A DNA stretch of 64,000 nt, taken from assembly GCA_964432205.1 (NCBI GenBank), contig CAYSMK010000005.1, positions 62,001 through 126,000 of the forward strand, given 5' to 3'. The notes below the pieces were generated by a model that saw nothing but the letters and a program-made list of their open reading frames with translations, did no database searches and was not told the DNA's origin. Source of the stretch: Geomobilibacter sp964432205 (GTDB taxonomy: Bacteria; Desulfobacterota; Desulfuromonadia; Geobacterales; DSM-12255). The translations under genes and the position numbers were made by a program. Shown here piece by piece: positions 18,550 to 25,739 of this stretch (positions are counted from its first letter, which is position 1; each line of letters begins with the position of its first letter).

Positions 18550-19143
18550 TCAGTACGTGTGGCAGGCGAAGCAGAGAGCCCCGCCATTCGTGTCAACGGC
18601 GAGGCTGTTCCGCCTCGGATTCAGTGGATCATGGCAGGTTATGCAGGCGATGCGACCGTTTATCAGGGTCATGGTTGTTGGCAGTTCTTCCACCTTGCGC
18701 AACCCCCCGTTCTTGATGCTTGCTGCCACGTAATCTGTGCCAATTGCGTGGGTTGCGTAGATGGAAGCCATTGCCGGATTTTTGTTCGGATAATACCCCT
18801 CGATGATCTCCCTGACGGCCATTTTCCCCTTCAGTTCATGACATCCGATGCACTGCCGCGAATGTTTATCCAATTGCCGGTAAGAGGTCAACTCGTCCGG
18901 GTGACTGCTCGACGTCCCCGCCTCCAGACTCTCTTTCCGGACCCGTGCAATGAGCTCCATTTCGGCTTTCATGGCACGGTACTTGTTCAGGACCGAAGGA
19001 TCGGCCAGTTGTGATGAGTAATCGCAGTGGTTGTCCGTTTCATCTCCGATAACGATAGTGTACGAAAGAAAGAGAGAACAGGCCAATACTGCAAGAATCA
19101 GTGGAATATTACGAAAGGGATACTGCCTACTGGAGTTCACCAT
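18550..19143 (-). CDS. Secreted triheme c-type cytochrome under riboswitch control
   Basis: The 197-residue protein has an N-terminal hydrophobic signal (IPLILAVLACSLFLSYTIVI) and three CXXCH motifs (QCIGCHEL, ACITCHDP, LCFACHTY). Additional His residues could serve as distal ligands. ATG 19143 follows GGAGGG; an ATG at 19158 overlaps that ribosome site and is less likely. Longer open sequence upstream only covers the riboswitch. It is the gene controlled by the tandem aptamers at 19203-19457, so its level should follow a cyclic dinucleotide. Its role is likely in periplasmic electron transfer. Confidence 0.88.
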   Translation of the reverse strand: MVNSSRQYPFRNIPLILAVLACSLFLSYTIVIGDETDNHCDYSSQLADPSVLNKYRAMKAEMELIARVRKESLEAGTSSSHPDELTSYRQLDKHSRQCIGCHELKGKMAVREIIEGYYPNKNPAMASIYATHAIGTDYVAASIKNGGLRKVEELPTTMTLINGRIACITCHDPLNPRRNSLAVDTNGGALCFACHTY

Positions 19144-19202
19144 GAATAGACCCTCCATGGCCCCATGCTGCCGCACGCACAGCAACAGGTGCCAAAAGTT
19201 GT

Positions 19203-19287
19203 GATATTTCGGCAACCCGGCTGTCTGCATGAGACCCTTTGGGCTTTCCGCCCCATCCTCACGGATGGTTTAGTATTATCGTCTATC
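19203..19287 (-). promoter_or_regulatory. GEMM-I riboswitch aptamer 2 (gene-proximal; cyclic AMP-GMP subtype predicted)
   Basis: On the minus strand the order is ACTAAACC, a P2 stem CCATCC-GTGA-GGATGG with a GNRA loop, GGGCGGAAAGCC, and the P3 arm GGGTCTC...AGAC. It ends AGCCGGGTTGCCG, the GEMM-I layout. The base aligning with G20 of the Vc2 c-di-GMP aptamer is A, the change associated with cyclic AMP-GMP specificity. No T-run terminator follows; a weaker helix GTTGCCG/CGGCAGC could form shortly before the ribosome site. Confidence 0.87.
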
Positions 19288-19348
19288 AAGGTGAAAATGG
19301 ATGAATGTGCCCCTACTCTGCTGCGTGGTCACCTCCCTTCTCGGCAAT

Positions 19349-19390
19349 AAAAAAAACCGGGTCGCCGTATGTGATATTTCGGCGACCCGG
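19349..19390 (-). terminator. Riboswitch-controlled intrinsic terminator after aptamer 1
   Basis: An 11-bp perfect stem CCGGGTCGCCG/CGGCGACCCGG is followed by eight T on the minus strand. Its 5' arm is the 3' end of aptamer 1, so ligand-bound aptamer should prevent the terminator from forming. This predicts an ON switch. Confidence 0.88.
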
Positions 19391-19457
19391 CTGTCTCAGA
19401 GAGACCCTGTGGGCTTTCCGTCCCATCCTCGCGGATGGTTTAGTAGTATCGTCTATC
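19373..19457 (-). promoter_or_regulatory. GEMM-I riboswitch aptamer 1 (promoter-proximal; cyclic AMP-GMP subtype predicted)
   Basis: The minus strand reads CTACTAAACC, P2 stem CCATCC-GCGA-GGATGG (GNRA loop), GGGACGGAAAGCC and a P3 arm GGGTCTC-TCT-GAGAC. It ends AGCCGGGTCGCCG. All GEMM-I landmarks are present and A47 is conserved, while the G20 position is A. It lies directly after a strong promoter and feeds a terminator at 19349-19390. Confidence 0.9.
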
Positions 19458-19480
19458 ATTAATGATAAAAAAGTTTCCGC

Positions 19481-19508
19481 ACTATATCGTATCGAGGCAG
19501 AATGTCAA
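19481..19508 (-). promoter_or_regulatory. Sigma-70 promoter driving the riboswitch-cytochrome transcript
   Basis: Minus-strand TTGACA (19508-19503), 16-bp spacer, TATAGT (19486-19481): a near-consensus promoter. Transcription would start about 15-20 nt before aptamer 1, and the promoter sits just past the stop of the upstream Ehr small-subunit gene. Confidence 0.8.
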
Positions 19509-19555
19509 TCCGTATCACCAGTTCATCCCTTTCGTCAGCAGTTCGGGCACGCGGC

Positions 19556-20302
19556 TTACCGCAGTTTGTCCAGAATCCGGAGAAGCCCATCCAGAATGGT
19601 CGCCGGATGGGGTGGGCAACCGGGGATGTAGAGATCGACCGGCACGAGGTTGTCCGCCCCGTTGCGGACCCGGGGCGAATCGATGTATGGTCCGCCGTTG
19701 ATGGCGCAGGCACCACAGGCGACAACGATCTTGGGGGCGGGTATCGCCTCGTAGGTGGTGAGCAGGGCCTGTGCCATATTTTCGGTCACCGGCCCGGTCA
19801 CCCAGAGCCCATCCGCGTGGCGCGGCGAAGCGACGAACTGGATACCGAAACGCCCCAGATCCCAGCCGATGGTCGACAGCACGTTGGTGTCAGCCTCGCA
19901 GGCGTTGCACCCGCCCGCACTGACCTCCCGGAACTTGAGCGACCGCCCGAACATCCGGCGCAGATCGGGGGGGAGTGGTTGGGCGTGGTGGTGTTCCGAA
20001 CCGGGCCGCACCAACAACTGCTCCCGGTGGGTGACCGCAAGTTGGTAGTCTGTGGTGAATTGAATATCACCCGCCGGACACTCGGCGCAGAAGAGACATT
20101 TCCCCATGTCCAGACACCCGCCACCACTGACGGTAAACGCCCCATAGGGGCACGCAGCCGATTCATCATGCTGTTCCGCAGACTGTGCCAGCGTTGCAAC
20201 GTCAGGATAGCCGCGGAACCGCTCGGGCATCTGCAGCGGTGCCTTGGGATAGGGCATGGTGCGATGTCCCTGTCTGATGCGGGACATGATGGCACGGAAC
20301 AT
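19556..20302 (-). CDS. ehrS: Ehr complex 1 small subunit (NuoB/HycG-like) with extra ferredoxin segment
   Basis: The 248-residue iron-sulfur protein belongs to the NuoB/hydrogenase small-subunit family. Cluster-binding motifs GGCNACEAD, VACGACAINGG and YIPGCPPHP give the four proximal [4Fe-4S] Cys. Upstream is an additional Cys set (ACPYGAF and CLDMGKCLFCAECP), suggesting another [4Fe-4S] centre fused at the N-terminus as in HycF/NuoI-type ferredoxins. It is last in the minus-strand Ehr operon, after an IclR regulator gene. It would pass electrons to the large subunit (21183-22703). Confidence 0.85.
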   Translation of the reverse strand: MFRAIMSRIRQGHRTMPYPKAPLQMPERFRGYPDVATLAQSAEQHDESAACPYGAFTVSGGGCLDMGKCLFCAECPAGDIQFTTDYQLAVTHREQLLVRPGSEHHHAQPLPPDLRRMFGRSLKFREVSAGGCNACEADTNVLSTIGWDLGRFGIQFVASPRHADGLWVTGPVTENMAQALLTTYEAIPAPKIVVACGACAINGGPYIDSPRVRNGADNLVPVDLYIPGCPPHPATILDGLLRILDKLR

Positions 20303-20309
20303 GGTGGGA

Positions 20310-21167
20310 CTATCCTTCCTCCCGGGAAACCGGGTTGTAACCGAGTCTGCCTGAAATCTGATCGGCGGCTGCCCGCACCAGGGGAACCAGTTCGTCATGG
20401 AGCCGCTGCGGCGAAACCCTGATCGTGGGGGCGGAAATGACTGCCGCCGCAACAACCTGTTGCGTATGGTTGCGTATCGGCGCGGCAACCCCGCACACCC
20501 CGCTTTCGAGTTCCTCTTCGTTTACCGCAAACCCCTGTGAGGCCACCTGGCGCAGATGACCCTCGAGCGCTTGACGGTCAACAATTGTTGCCGGTGTGTA
20601 GGCAACGAGTTCCGTATCCCTCAGATAGCCTGCAAGCTCTTCGGCAGTCATCCCGGCGAGCAGCACCTTGCCTCCGGCCGAACAATAGGCCGGGAGCTGC
20701 GAGCCGAACCGCGACACCACCCGTACGCTATGACGGGTTTCTGCCTGCTGCAGATACACGGACTGCCTGTCCCTGAAGACCGCAATGTACACCGTTTCTC
20801 CGCACTTCCGACTCAGCTCTTCGATGATCGGTCTCGCGTGATGAAACAGGGTGGCCTGCCGGATGAATGTCTGACTCAGGTTGAGCGTCTGGAGCGAGAG
20901 ATGGTAATGGTTGGTCAGACGATCCAGTTCCAGGTAGCCACGCCGCTCCAGGGTTGCAATCAGCCGTACCGTTGCATCATTGGTCAACCCCAGGTTTTTT
21001 TGCAACCGGTCAATGGTCACCCCCTCCGCGAAAGCCGCGACCTGCTCCAAAATGCTTAACGCGTTTAGTACCGACTGTATCTGGTACATGGACCGGTCAT
21101 CATGCCGCGACCACGATTTATGCTGAGAGGTTTCTGCGGCACTATTGCTGCCTTGCCTGCGCGCCAT
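20310..21167 (-). CDS. IclR-family transcriptional regulator
   Basis: The 285-residue protein has an N-terminal winged helix (SVLNALSILEQVAAFAEGV...TNDATVRLIATLERRGYLEL). Its IclR effector domain contains AYCSAGGKVLLAG and EELESGVCGVAAPIRNH. An extra 25 residues precede the HTH. AGGAG precedes the ATG. The gene is embedded within the Ehr operon between the large- and small-subunit genes, an unusual place that suggests control of the complex by a small carbon metabolite (inference). Confidence 0.93.
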   Translation of the reverse strand: MARRQGSNSAAETSQHKSWSRHDDRSMYQIQSVLNALSILEQVAAFAEGVTIDRLQKNLGLTNDATVRLIATLERRGYLELDRLTNHYHLSLQTLNLSQTFIRQATLFHHARPIIEELSRKCGETVYIAVFRDRQSVYLQQAETRHSVRVVSRFGSQLPAYCSAGGKVLLAGMTAEELAGYLRDTELVAYTPATIVDRQALEGHLRQVASQGFAVNEEELESGVCGVAAPIRNHTQQVVAAAVISAPTIRVSPQRLHDELVPLVRAAADQISGRLGYNPVSREEG

Positions 21168-21182
21168 GTTCGTCTCCTGTCA

Positions 21183-22703
21183 CTATAGATCGAATCCGCA
21201 ATACGAAAGATTGAAGCTCTTGTTGCAGAGCGGGAAATCGGATATCTGCTGTCCCCGCAGCGCCATGGCCAGTCCCTGCCAGTTGTGGAACGACGGGTCG
21301 ACAACCTTGTACCGGGCAAAGCAGCCGCTGTCGTCGGTGACCGCCACGTGGCAGATCTCGCCGCGCCACCCCTCAGTCAGGGCCACGGTCAGTCTCTGGC
21401 CACTGCACGGTGATGGCTTCGTCCGGTGTCCTCCACCGGGGAGCTGCCGCAACTGTTCTTCGATGAAATCCATGGATTTCTGGGCTTCCTGCCAGCGGAT
21501 CATGGTCCGTGAACATACATCTCCGTGAAAAGCCGTAGCGACCGGCAGATGGGTCATCCGGTAGATGCCGAAGGGATAGTCATGACGGACATCCCGCTTG
21601 ATGCCGCAGGCCCGGGCCGCCGGCCCCACCAGTCCCAGTTCCAGGGCTGCGTCCTGAGGCACCGCCCCGGTCCCTTCCAGACGCCCCATGACCGATGGCG
21701 AGCTCCAGAGCAGGTCCACGGCATTGGTAAGGTCGCGCCTGGCATCGGCCAGCCGTTTGAGCAGGTCGTCCCGCTGCTCAGGCGTAAGATCGAAAATCGT
21801 GCCGCCCGGGGTGAGAAGCCCCCGGCCGAACCGGCTGCCGCACAGCACTGCCGTCATGTTGAGAAAATCGCCCCTGATCCGGCCGCAAAAGGAGGCGGTG
21901 GGGAGATAGCCGACATCGCCGGCAATGGCCCCCAGGTCGCCGGTATGATTGGCCAGCCGTTCCAGTTCGAGGGCGATGCCGCGCAGCACCTCGGCGCGCG
22001 GCGGGACCCTGACACCGGTCAGTGATTCCATGACCATGCAGTAGGCCAGACCGTGACCTATGGTGGTGTCGCCGGCGGCCGTCTCCATCTGCTGCAGGGT
22101 ACGCGGATGCGGCCCACCGAGGAGACCCGCCTCGATCCCCCGGTGCTGGTAGCCGAGCGATATCTCCAGGTGGAAGACCTCCTCGCCGTGACACTGGAAG
22201 CGGAAATGCCCCGGCTCGATGATCCCGGCATGGACCGGTCCGACGGCAACCTCATGGACCTCGTCCCCTGCCACCTGAAAATAGTCCATGACCCCCACGC
22301 GGAGCGGCTCGTCCGCCGGGCGGTTCCAGGCGTCGAGACCGGAGCGGAACGGGCGGTGGAAGCGCACCGGCTTGAACCAGGGGTGATCGGCGAAGACCAG
22401 CCCGCACTGTTCCGCAATCTCCCGTTCAAAAAGCTGCACCTGGGGGCAGAGGGAAGCGATCGAGGGAAAGGAGGTGCCATCGGCAGCCGTACGGGTCACG
22501 GCCAGCCGACCCTCGGCCTTGTTGGCAAGCAGGCAGAAGAGCGCGATGTCGGCGTCGCCGGGAATCCCGAAGTAGGAGATCACGCGCCAGCCATGGTCGG
22601 TGGCGTCGAGGATACCCTGGAGGAACTGGCTGGAGCCGGCTACGGGGATGTCCGTCACCGAAATGGCAGAGCCGTTGTATAGGGGGCGGAGCGAGGCGGT
22701 CAC
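21183..22703 (-). CDS. ehrL: Ehr complex 1 large subunit (NuoC-NuoD/HycE-like, no NiFe ligands)
   Basis: The 506-residue product has an N-terminal NuoC-like part (residues 1-150) and a NuoD-like part with GPVHAGIIEPGHFRFQCHGE, LGYQHRGIEAGLL and ELERLANHTGDLGAIAGDVG. The CxxC pairs that hold Ni in [NiFe] hydrogenases are absent: the first site reads AAGDTTIGHGLAY and the C-terminus is FPLCNKSFNLSYCGFDL. That is the defining trait of Ehr complexes. GTG 22703 overlaps the preceding stop (GTGA). Confidence 0.88.
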   Translation of the reverse strand: MTASLRPLYNGSAISVTDIPVAGSSQFLQGILDATDHGWRVISYFGIPGDADIALFCLLANKAEGRLAVTRTAADGTSFPSIASLCPQVQLFEREIAEQCGLVFADHPWFKPVRFHRPFRSGLDAWNRPADEPLRVGVMDYFQVAGDEVHEVAVGPVHAGIIEPGHFRFQCHGEEVFHLEISLGYQHRGIEAGLLGGPHPRTLQQMETAAGDTTIGHGLAYCMVMESLTGVRVPPRAEVLRGIALELERLANHTGDLGAIAGDVGYLPTASFCGRIRGDFLNMTAVLCGSRFGRGLLTPGGTIFDLTPEQRDDLLKRLADARRDLTNAVDLLWSSPSVMGRLEGTGAVPQDAALELGLVGPAARACGIKRDVRHDYPFGIYRMTHLPVATAFHGDVCSRTMIRWQEAQKSMDFIEEQLRQLPGGGHRTKPSPCSGQRLTVALTEGWRGEICHVAVTDDSGCFARYKVVDPSFHNWQGLAMALRGQQISDFPLCNKSFNLSYCGFDL

Positions 22704-24136
22704 GATTGCACCCCCAGCATGGCGGCGCCGTCCTTGAGCAGCGCGACCAGGAACTCCGGCGGCCAGATCCCCAGCCCCAGGATGATCATCATCATGACCA
22801 GCGGCGGTCCCACCGTCAGGAGGCGGTCCTCGTACTCGGTCGGCTCCACATCCGCCGGAGGAGCGCCCATGACCATCGGCAGCACGGTCAACGCCATGCC
22901 GATGAACACGATAACCAGGAACAGCAGGAACAGCCCCCCCACCAGATGGCGCCCTTCGATAAAGGCGTTGCTGACGATGGTGAACTCGCTGATGAACGGC
23001 GAGAACGGCGGGGAACCGGTGATGGCAATGAACCCGGCCAGGAACAGCCCTCCCGACCAGGGGAGGCGCGTCAGTACCCCCTTGACCGCATCGGTTGTCT
23101 TGTTCGAATAGGAACGGTGAATGTTGCCGGATGACAGGAACAGTACCCCCTTGGTCAGTCCGTTGTTCAGCAGGTGAAAGAGCGCACCGTACAGCGCCCC
23201 CTTGCCGAGCCCCAGGCCGATGGCGAGAATCCCCACATGTTCCACGCTCGAATAGGCGAGCATTCTCTTGAAATCGGCCTGGCGGGCCATGAAGACCGCG
23301 GCAAAGGCCATGGACACCAGCCCCATGCCGACCAGGGCCTGCTGGAAAAACCGGATCTCGGTGCCGGAGGCCAGGCAGATCTGGTACACCCGCAGGATCG
23401 ACAGAAAGGCGCAGTTGACCAACCCCCCGGCAAGGAGTGCTCCCACCAGTCCCGGTGCTTCGCCGTAGGCATCGGGTTTCCAGGCATGCAGCGGCGCCAG
23501 CCCCATCTTGGAGCCATACCCCACCAGGAGGAAAATCGCCGCCGCGTGCAGCCACCCCGGGTTCAGCTCGCGGGCCGAAAACATGAGCGGCCCGAGCAGC
23601 AGGGTGGCATCGCGATGCGCCACGTAGGTGGAATAGGCAAGAAACATCAGCCCGAGCAGGGCCAGGCCGATCCCAACGGAGCAGAGCATGAGATACTTCC
23701 AGGTCGCTTCGATGGAACGGGCGTTCCGGTTGAAGTAGATAAGGGGGGCCATGGAGACCGTGGTGGTCTCCAGAGCCACCCAGAGCAGCCCCAGATGCTG
23801 GCTCATGGTCACCGTCCCCATGGCCGACAGGCAGACCAGGAGCCCCATGCAGAGCACCCGGTTGGAACGCTCCTGGCGGTAGGAGAGATAGCCGACCGCA
23901 TAATAGGCGCAAACGGCGAAGAGGAGAGAGATGCACAGGAGCACTATCTTCCCAAGCGGATCGAGCCAGATCCATCCCCCGGCGGATGGCGGCGGCGCAT
24001 TGCCCAGCATAAGGGCCGTCAGGGCCAGATGGATCGTTGCGACCATTGGCAGGACCAGGGGGCGCAACCGGTTGTCCGGTACGATCCAGGCGATCAACGC
24101 CCCCAAGAGGGGCAGCAGAACAAGGGCAGACAACAT
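22700..24136 (-). CDS. Ehr complex 1 antiporter-like subunit (HyfF/NuoN-like)
   Basis: This 478-residue polytopic protein with about 14 spans belongs to the proton-translocating Mrp/complex I family. Seen in sequence: LLWVALETTTVSMAPLIYFN, YGSKMGLAPLHAWKPDAYGE (conserved Lys and the HxWxPDA loop) and FKRMLAYSSVEHVGILAIGL. This corresponds to hydrogenase-4 component F. ATG 24136 is preferred; the open frame upstream is only an antisense shadow. It overlaps the large-subunit gene by 4 bp. Confidence 0.9.
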   Translation of the reverse strand: MLSALVLLPLLGALIAWIVPDNRLRPLVLPMVATIHLALTALMLGNAPPPSAGGWIWLDPLGKIVLLCISLLFAVCAYYAVGYLSYRQERSNRVLCMGLLVCLSAMGTVTMSQHLGLLWVALETTTVSMAPLIYFNRNARSIEATWKYLMLCSVGIGLALLGLMFLAYSTYVAHRDATLLLGPLMFSARELNPGWLHAAAIFLLVGYGSKMGLAPLHAWKPDAYGEAPGLVGALLAGGLVNCAFLSILRVYQICLASGTEIRFFQQALVGMGLVSMAFAAVFMARQADFKRMLAYSSVEHVGILAIGLGLGKGALYGALFHLLNNGLTKGVLFLSSGNIHRSYSNKTTDAVKGVLTRLPWSGGLFLAGFIAITGSPPFSPFISEFTIVSNAFIEGRHLVGGLFLLFLVIVFIGMALTVLPMVMGAPPADVEPTEYEDRLLTVGPPLVMMMIILGLGIWPPEFLVALLKDGAAMLGVQS

Positions 24137-24140
24137 CCGG

Positions 24141-24782
24141 CTACTCCTCCTTGAGGGTCCGCAGGCGGGAGGTGTCGATGGACGAAAACTCCCGGCTGAT
24201 ATGGTTGATGACAATTCCCATGACGAATATCCCCACCAGCAGGTCGAGGAGCGCGCCAGCCTCCACCATGACCGGCATCGCCTCGGTCAGCAATAGGCCG
24301 AACACGAAGATCCCGTTTTCCAGCACCAGATAGCCGATGACCTGGGAAATCGCCTTGCGCCGGGTGGTGAGGAGCAGGAAGCCGGTCAGCAGGGTGGCGA
24401 TGGAGGCCGGAACAAACAGCAGATCCTTGTGTTCGGGCGCCAGAGGCAACTTTTCGGCAAAGGCGAAGGAAAGGGCGGTAAAGACGGCGCCGAGGAGCAG
24501 GGTCGACACGTAGCCGATGAACGGTTCCACTTCGCGCCTGATCTGGGCCTTGCGCACCGCATCGCTGATCAGATACGGGATGACGATCCCCTTGGCCAGG
24601 ATGATCCCGGCGGTGATGCCGGCCAGGTGACCGGAAAAGGGGTGGATCAGCCCCGGCAGAATGCCGAGAATTACCCCCTGGGCAGCAACGGCGCGGATGG
24701 AAAAGATCAGCCTGCTGGTTCCGAGCATGAGCAGGTTGATCAGCATCACCAGCACCAGCAGTTGATCGGCAAACGTAGTCAT
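24141..24782 (-). CDS. Ehr complex 1 HyfE-like membrane subunit
   Basis: The 213-residue hydrophobic protein has six or seven spans and resembles hydrogenase-4 component E, whose C-terminal part is NuoK-like (VIGYLVLENGIFVFGLLLTE, MVEAGALLDLLVGIFVMGIV). The Glu residues in those spans are typical proton-path residues. It starts 4 bp after the NuoH-like gene stop. Confidence 0.88.
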   Translation of the reverse strand: MTTFADQLLVLVMLINLLMLGTSRLIFSIRAVAAQGVILGILPGLIHPFSGHLAGITAGIILAKGIVIPYLISDAVRKAQIRREVEPFIGYVSTLLLGAVFTALSFAFAEKLPLAPEHKDLLFVPASIATLLTGFLLLTTRRKAISQVIGYLVLENGIFVFGLLLTEAMPVMVEAGALLDLLVGIFVMGIVINHISREFSSIDTSRLRTLKEE

Positions 24783-24786
24783 AGGA

Positions 24787-25695
24787 TCACCTCAGGACCA
24801 GCAGCATGGCAAAGGCGGACAGGATGGTGGCCCCGACCAGCAGTTGCGGGACGCGCACCAGCCTCAAGCGGGCCATGACCGATTCGACAACGCCGATGGC
24901 CATTGCCAGGGCGAGCATGGCGACGATGAAGATGGCCCAGTCCAGCAGGGCATTGCCGGTCGCGATGGGGAGGACGACATTGACGAAGACCGCCCCGAGC
25001 ACGAACAGCTTCAGGGCCGCGCCATAGAGGATGATGCCGAATGCCGGCCCGCTGTGGTCCAGCACCATGACTTCGTGGATCATGGTTAGTTCCAGGTGGG
25101 TGTTGGGGTCATCAAAGGGGATGCGGCAGTTTTCCGCCAGCAGGGTGATGAAGAGCGCCCCTGCCAGGAGCAGCATGCTGGCCCCGGCGGCAAGCCAGAC
25201 CTCCGGGGTGAGATGGGTCAGGATGGTCGAAAGGGAGAGCGACTTGCTCATGCGGGCCAGGGTAATCAGGGCAAAAAAGAGCGTCGGTTCGGCAAGGCAG
25301 GAAAAGGTCACCTCGCGGGCCGCCCCCATCCCTTCGAAGCTCGAGCCGGTATCAAGGGCGGCAATGGTCGTGAAGAACCGCGCCAGCCCGAACAGGTAGG
25401 CGAACAGAATGAGATCGCCGCTGAAGGAAAGGGGCGCGCCATGGCGCCCCAGCGGTATCAGCAGGACGGCGATGAGCGTTGCCGACAGTGTTATTACGGG
25501 ACCGGCACGAAAGACCCAGGTGGTGGTGTCGCTGAAGACCGACCCCTTGCGCAGCAGCTTGATCAGGTCGTAATAGGGTTGCAAATAGGGGGCCCCGACC
25601 CGGCCGGCAAATGCCGCCTTGGTCTTGCCGATGACCCCGAGCAGTAGGGGTGGGAAGAGGAGCGCCACTGCGCAATGGATGATGATATCGGTCAT
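24787..25695 (-). CDS. Ehr complex 1 NuoH-like membrane subunit (HyfC type)
   Basis: The 302-residue protein has eight spans and anchors the hydrophilic arm. It contains GRVGAPYLQPYYDLIKLLRK near the N-terminus and ENCRIPFDDPNTHLELTMIH with the acidic funnel residues. GSSFEGMGAAREVTFSCLAE is the other conserved cytoplasmic loop. This matches HyfC/NuoH and EchB. It follows the NuoL-like gene by 44 bp. Confidence 0.92.
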   Translation of the reverse strand: MTDIIIHCAVALLFPPLLLGVIGKTKAAFAGRVGAPYLQPYYDLIKLLRKGSVFSDTTTWVFRAGPVITLSATLIAVLLIPLGRHGAPLSFSGDLILFAYLFGLARFFTTIAALDTGSSFEGMGAAREVTFSCLAEPTLFFALITLARMSKSLSLSTILTHLTPEVWLAAGASMLLLAGALFITLLAENCRIPFDDPNTHLELTMIHEVMVLDHSGPAFGIILYGAALKLFVLGAVFVNVVLPIATGNALLDWAIFIVAMLALAMAIGVVESVMARLRLVRVPQLLVGATILSAFAMLLVLR

Positions 25696-25739
25696 AAGGT
25701 GCCATCCTCACTGAAGACGAAAACGCGCCCGGCCACGCC

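Noticed and set aside
21183..22703. Functional [NiFe] hydrogenase large subunit
   Set aside because: Both Cys pairs that ligate nickel are missing in this protein and in its paralogue at 33213-34787, so hydrogen activation is not expected.
21183..23975. A 930-codon minus-strand frame covering the large subunit and more
   Set aside because: The upstream 424 codons are an off-frame shadow of the HyfF-like gene; composition is Arg/Gly/His-rich and the true GTG start at 22703 overlaps the previous stop.
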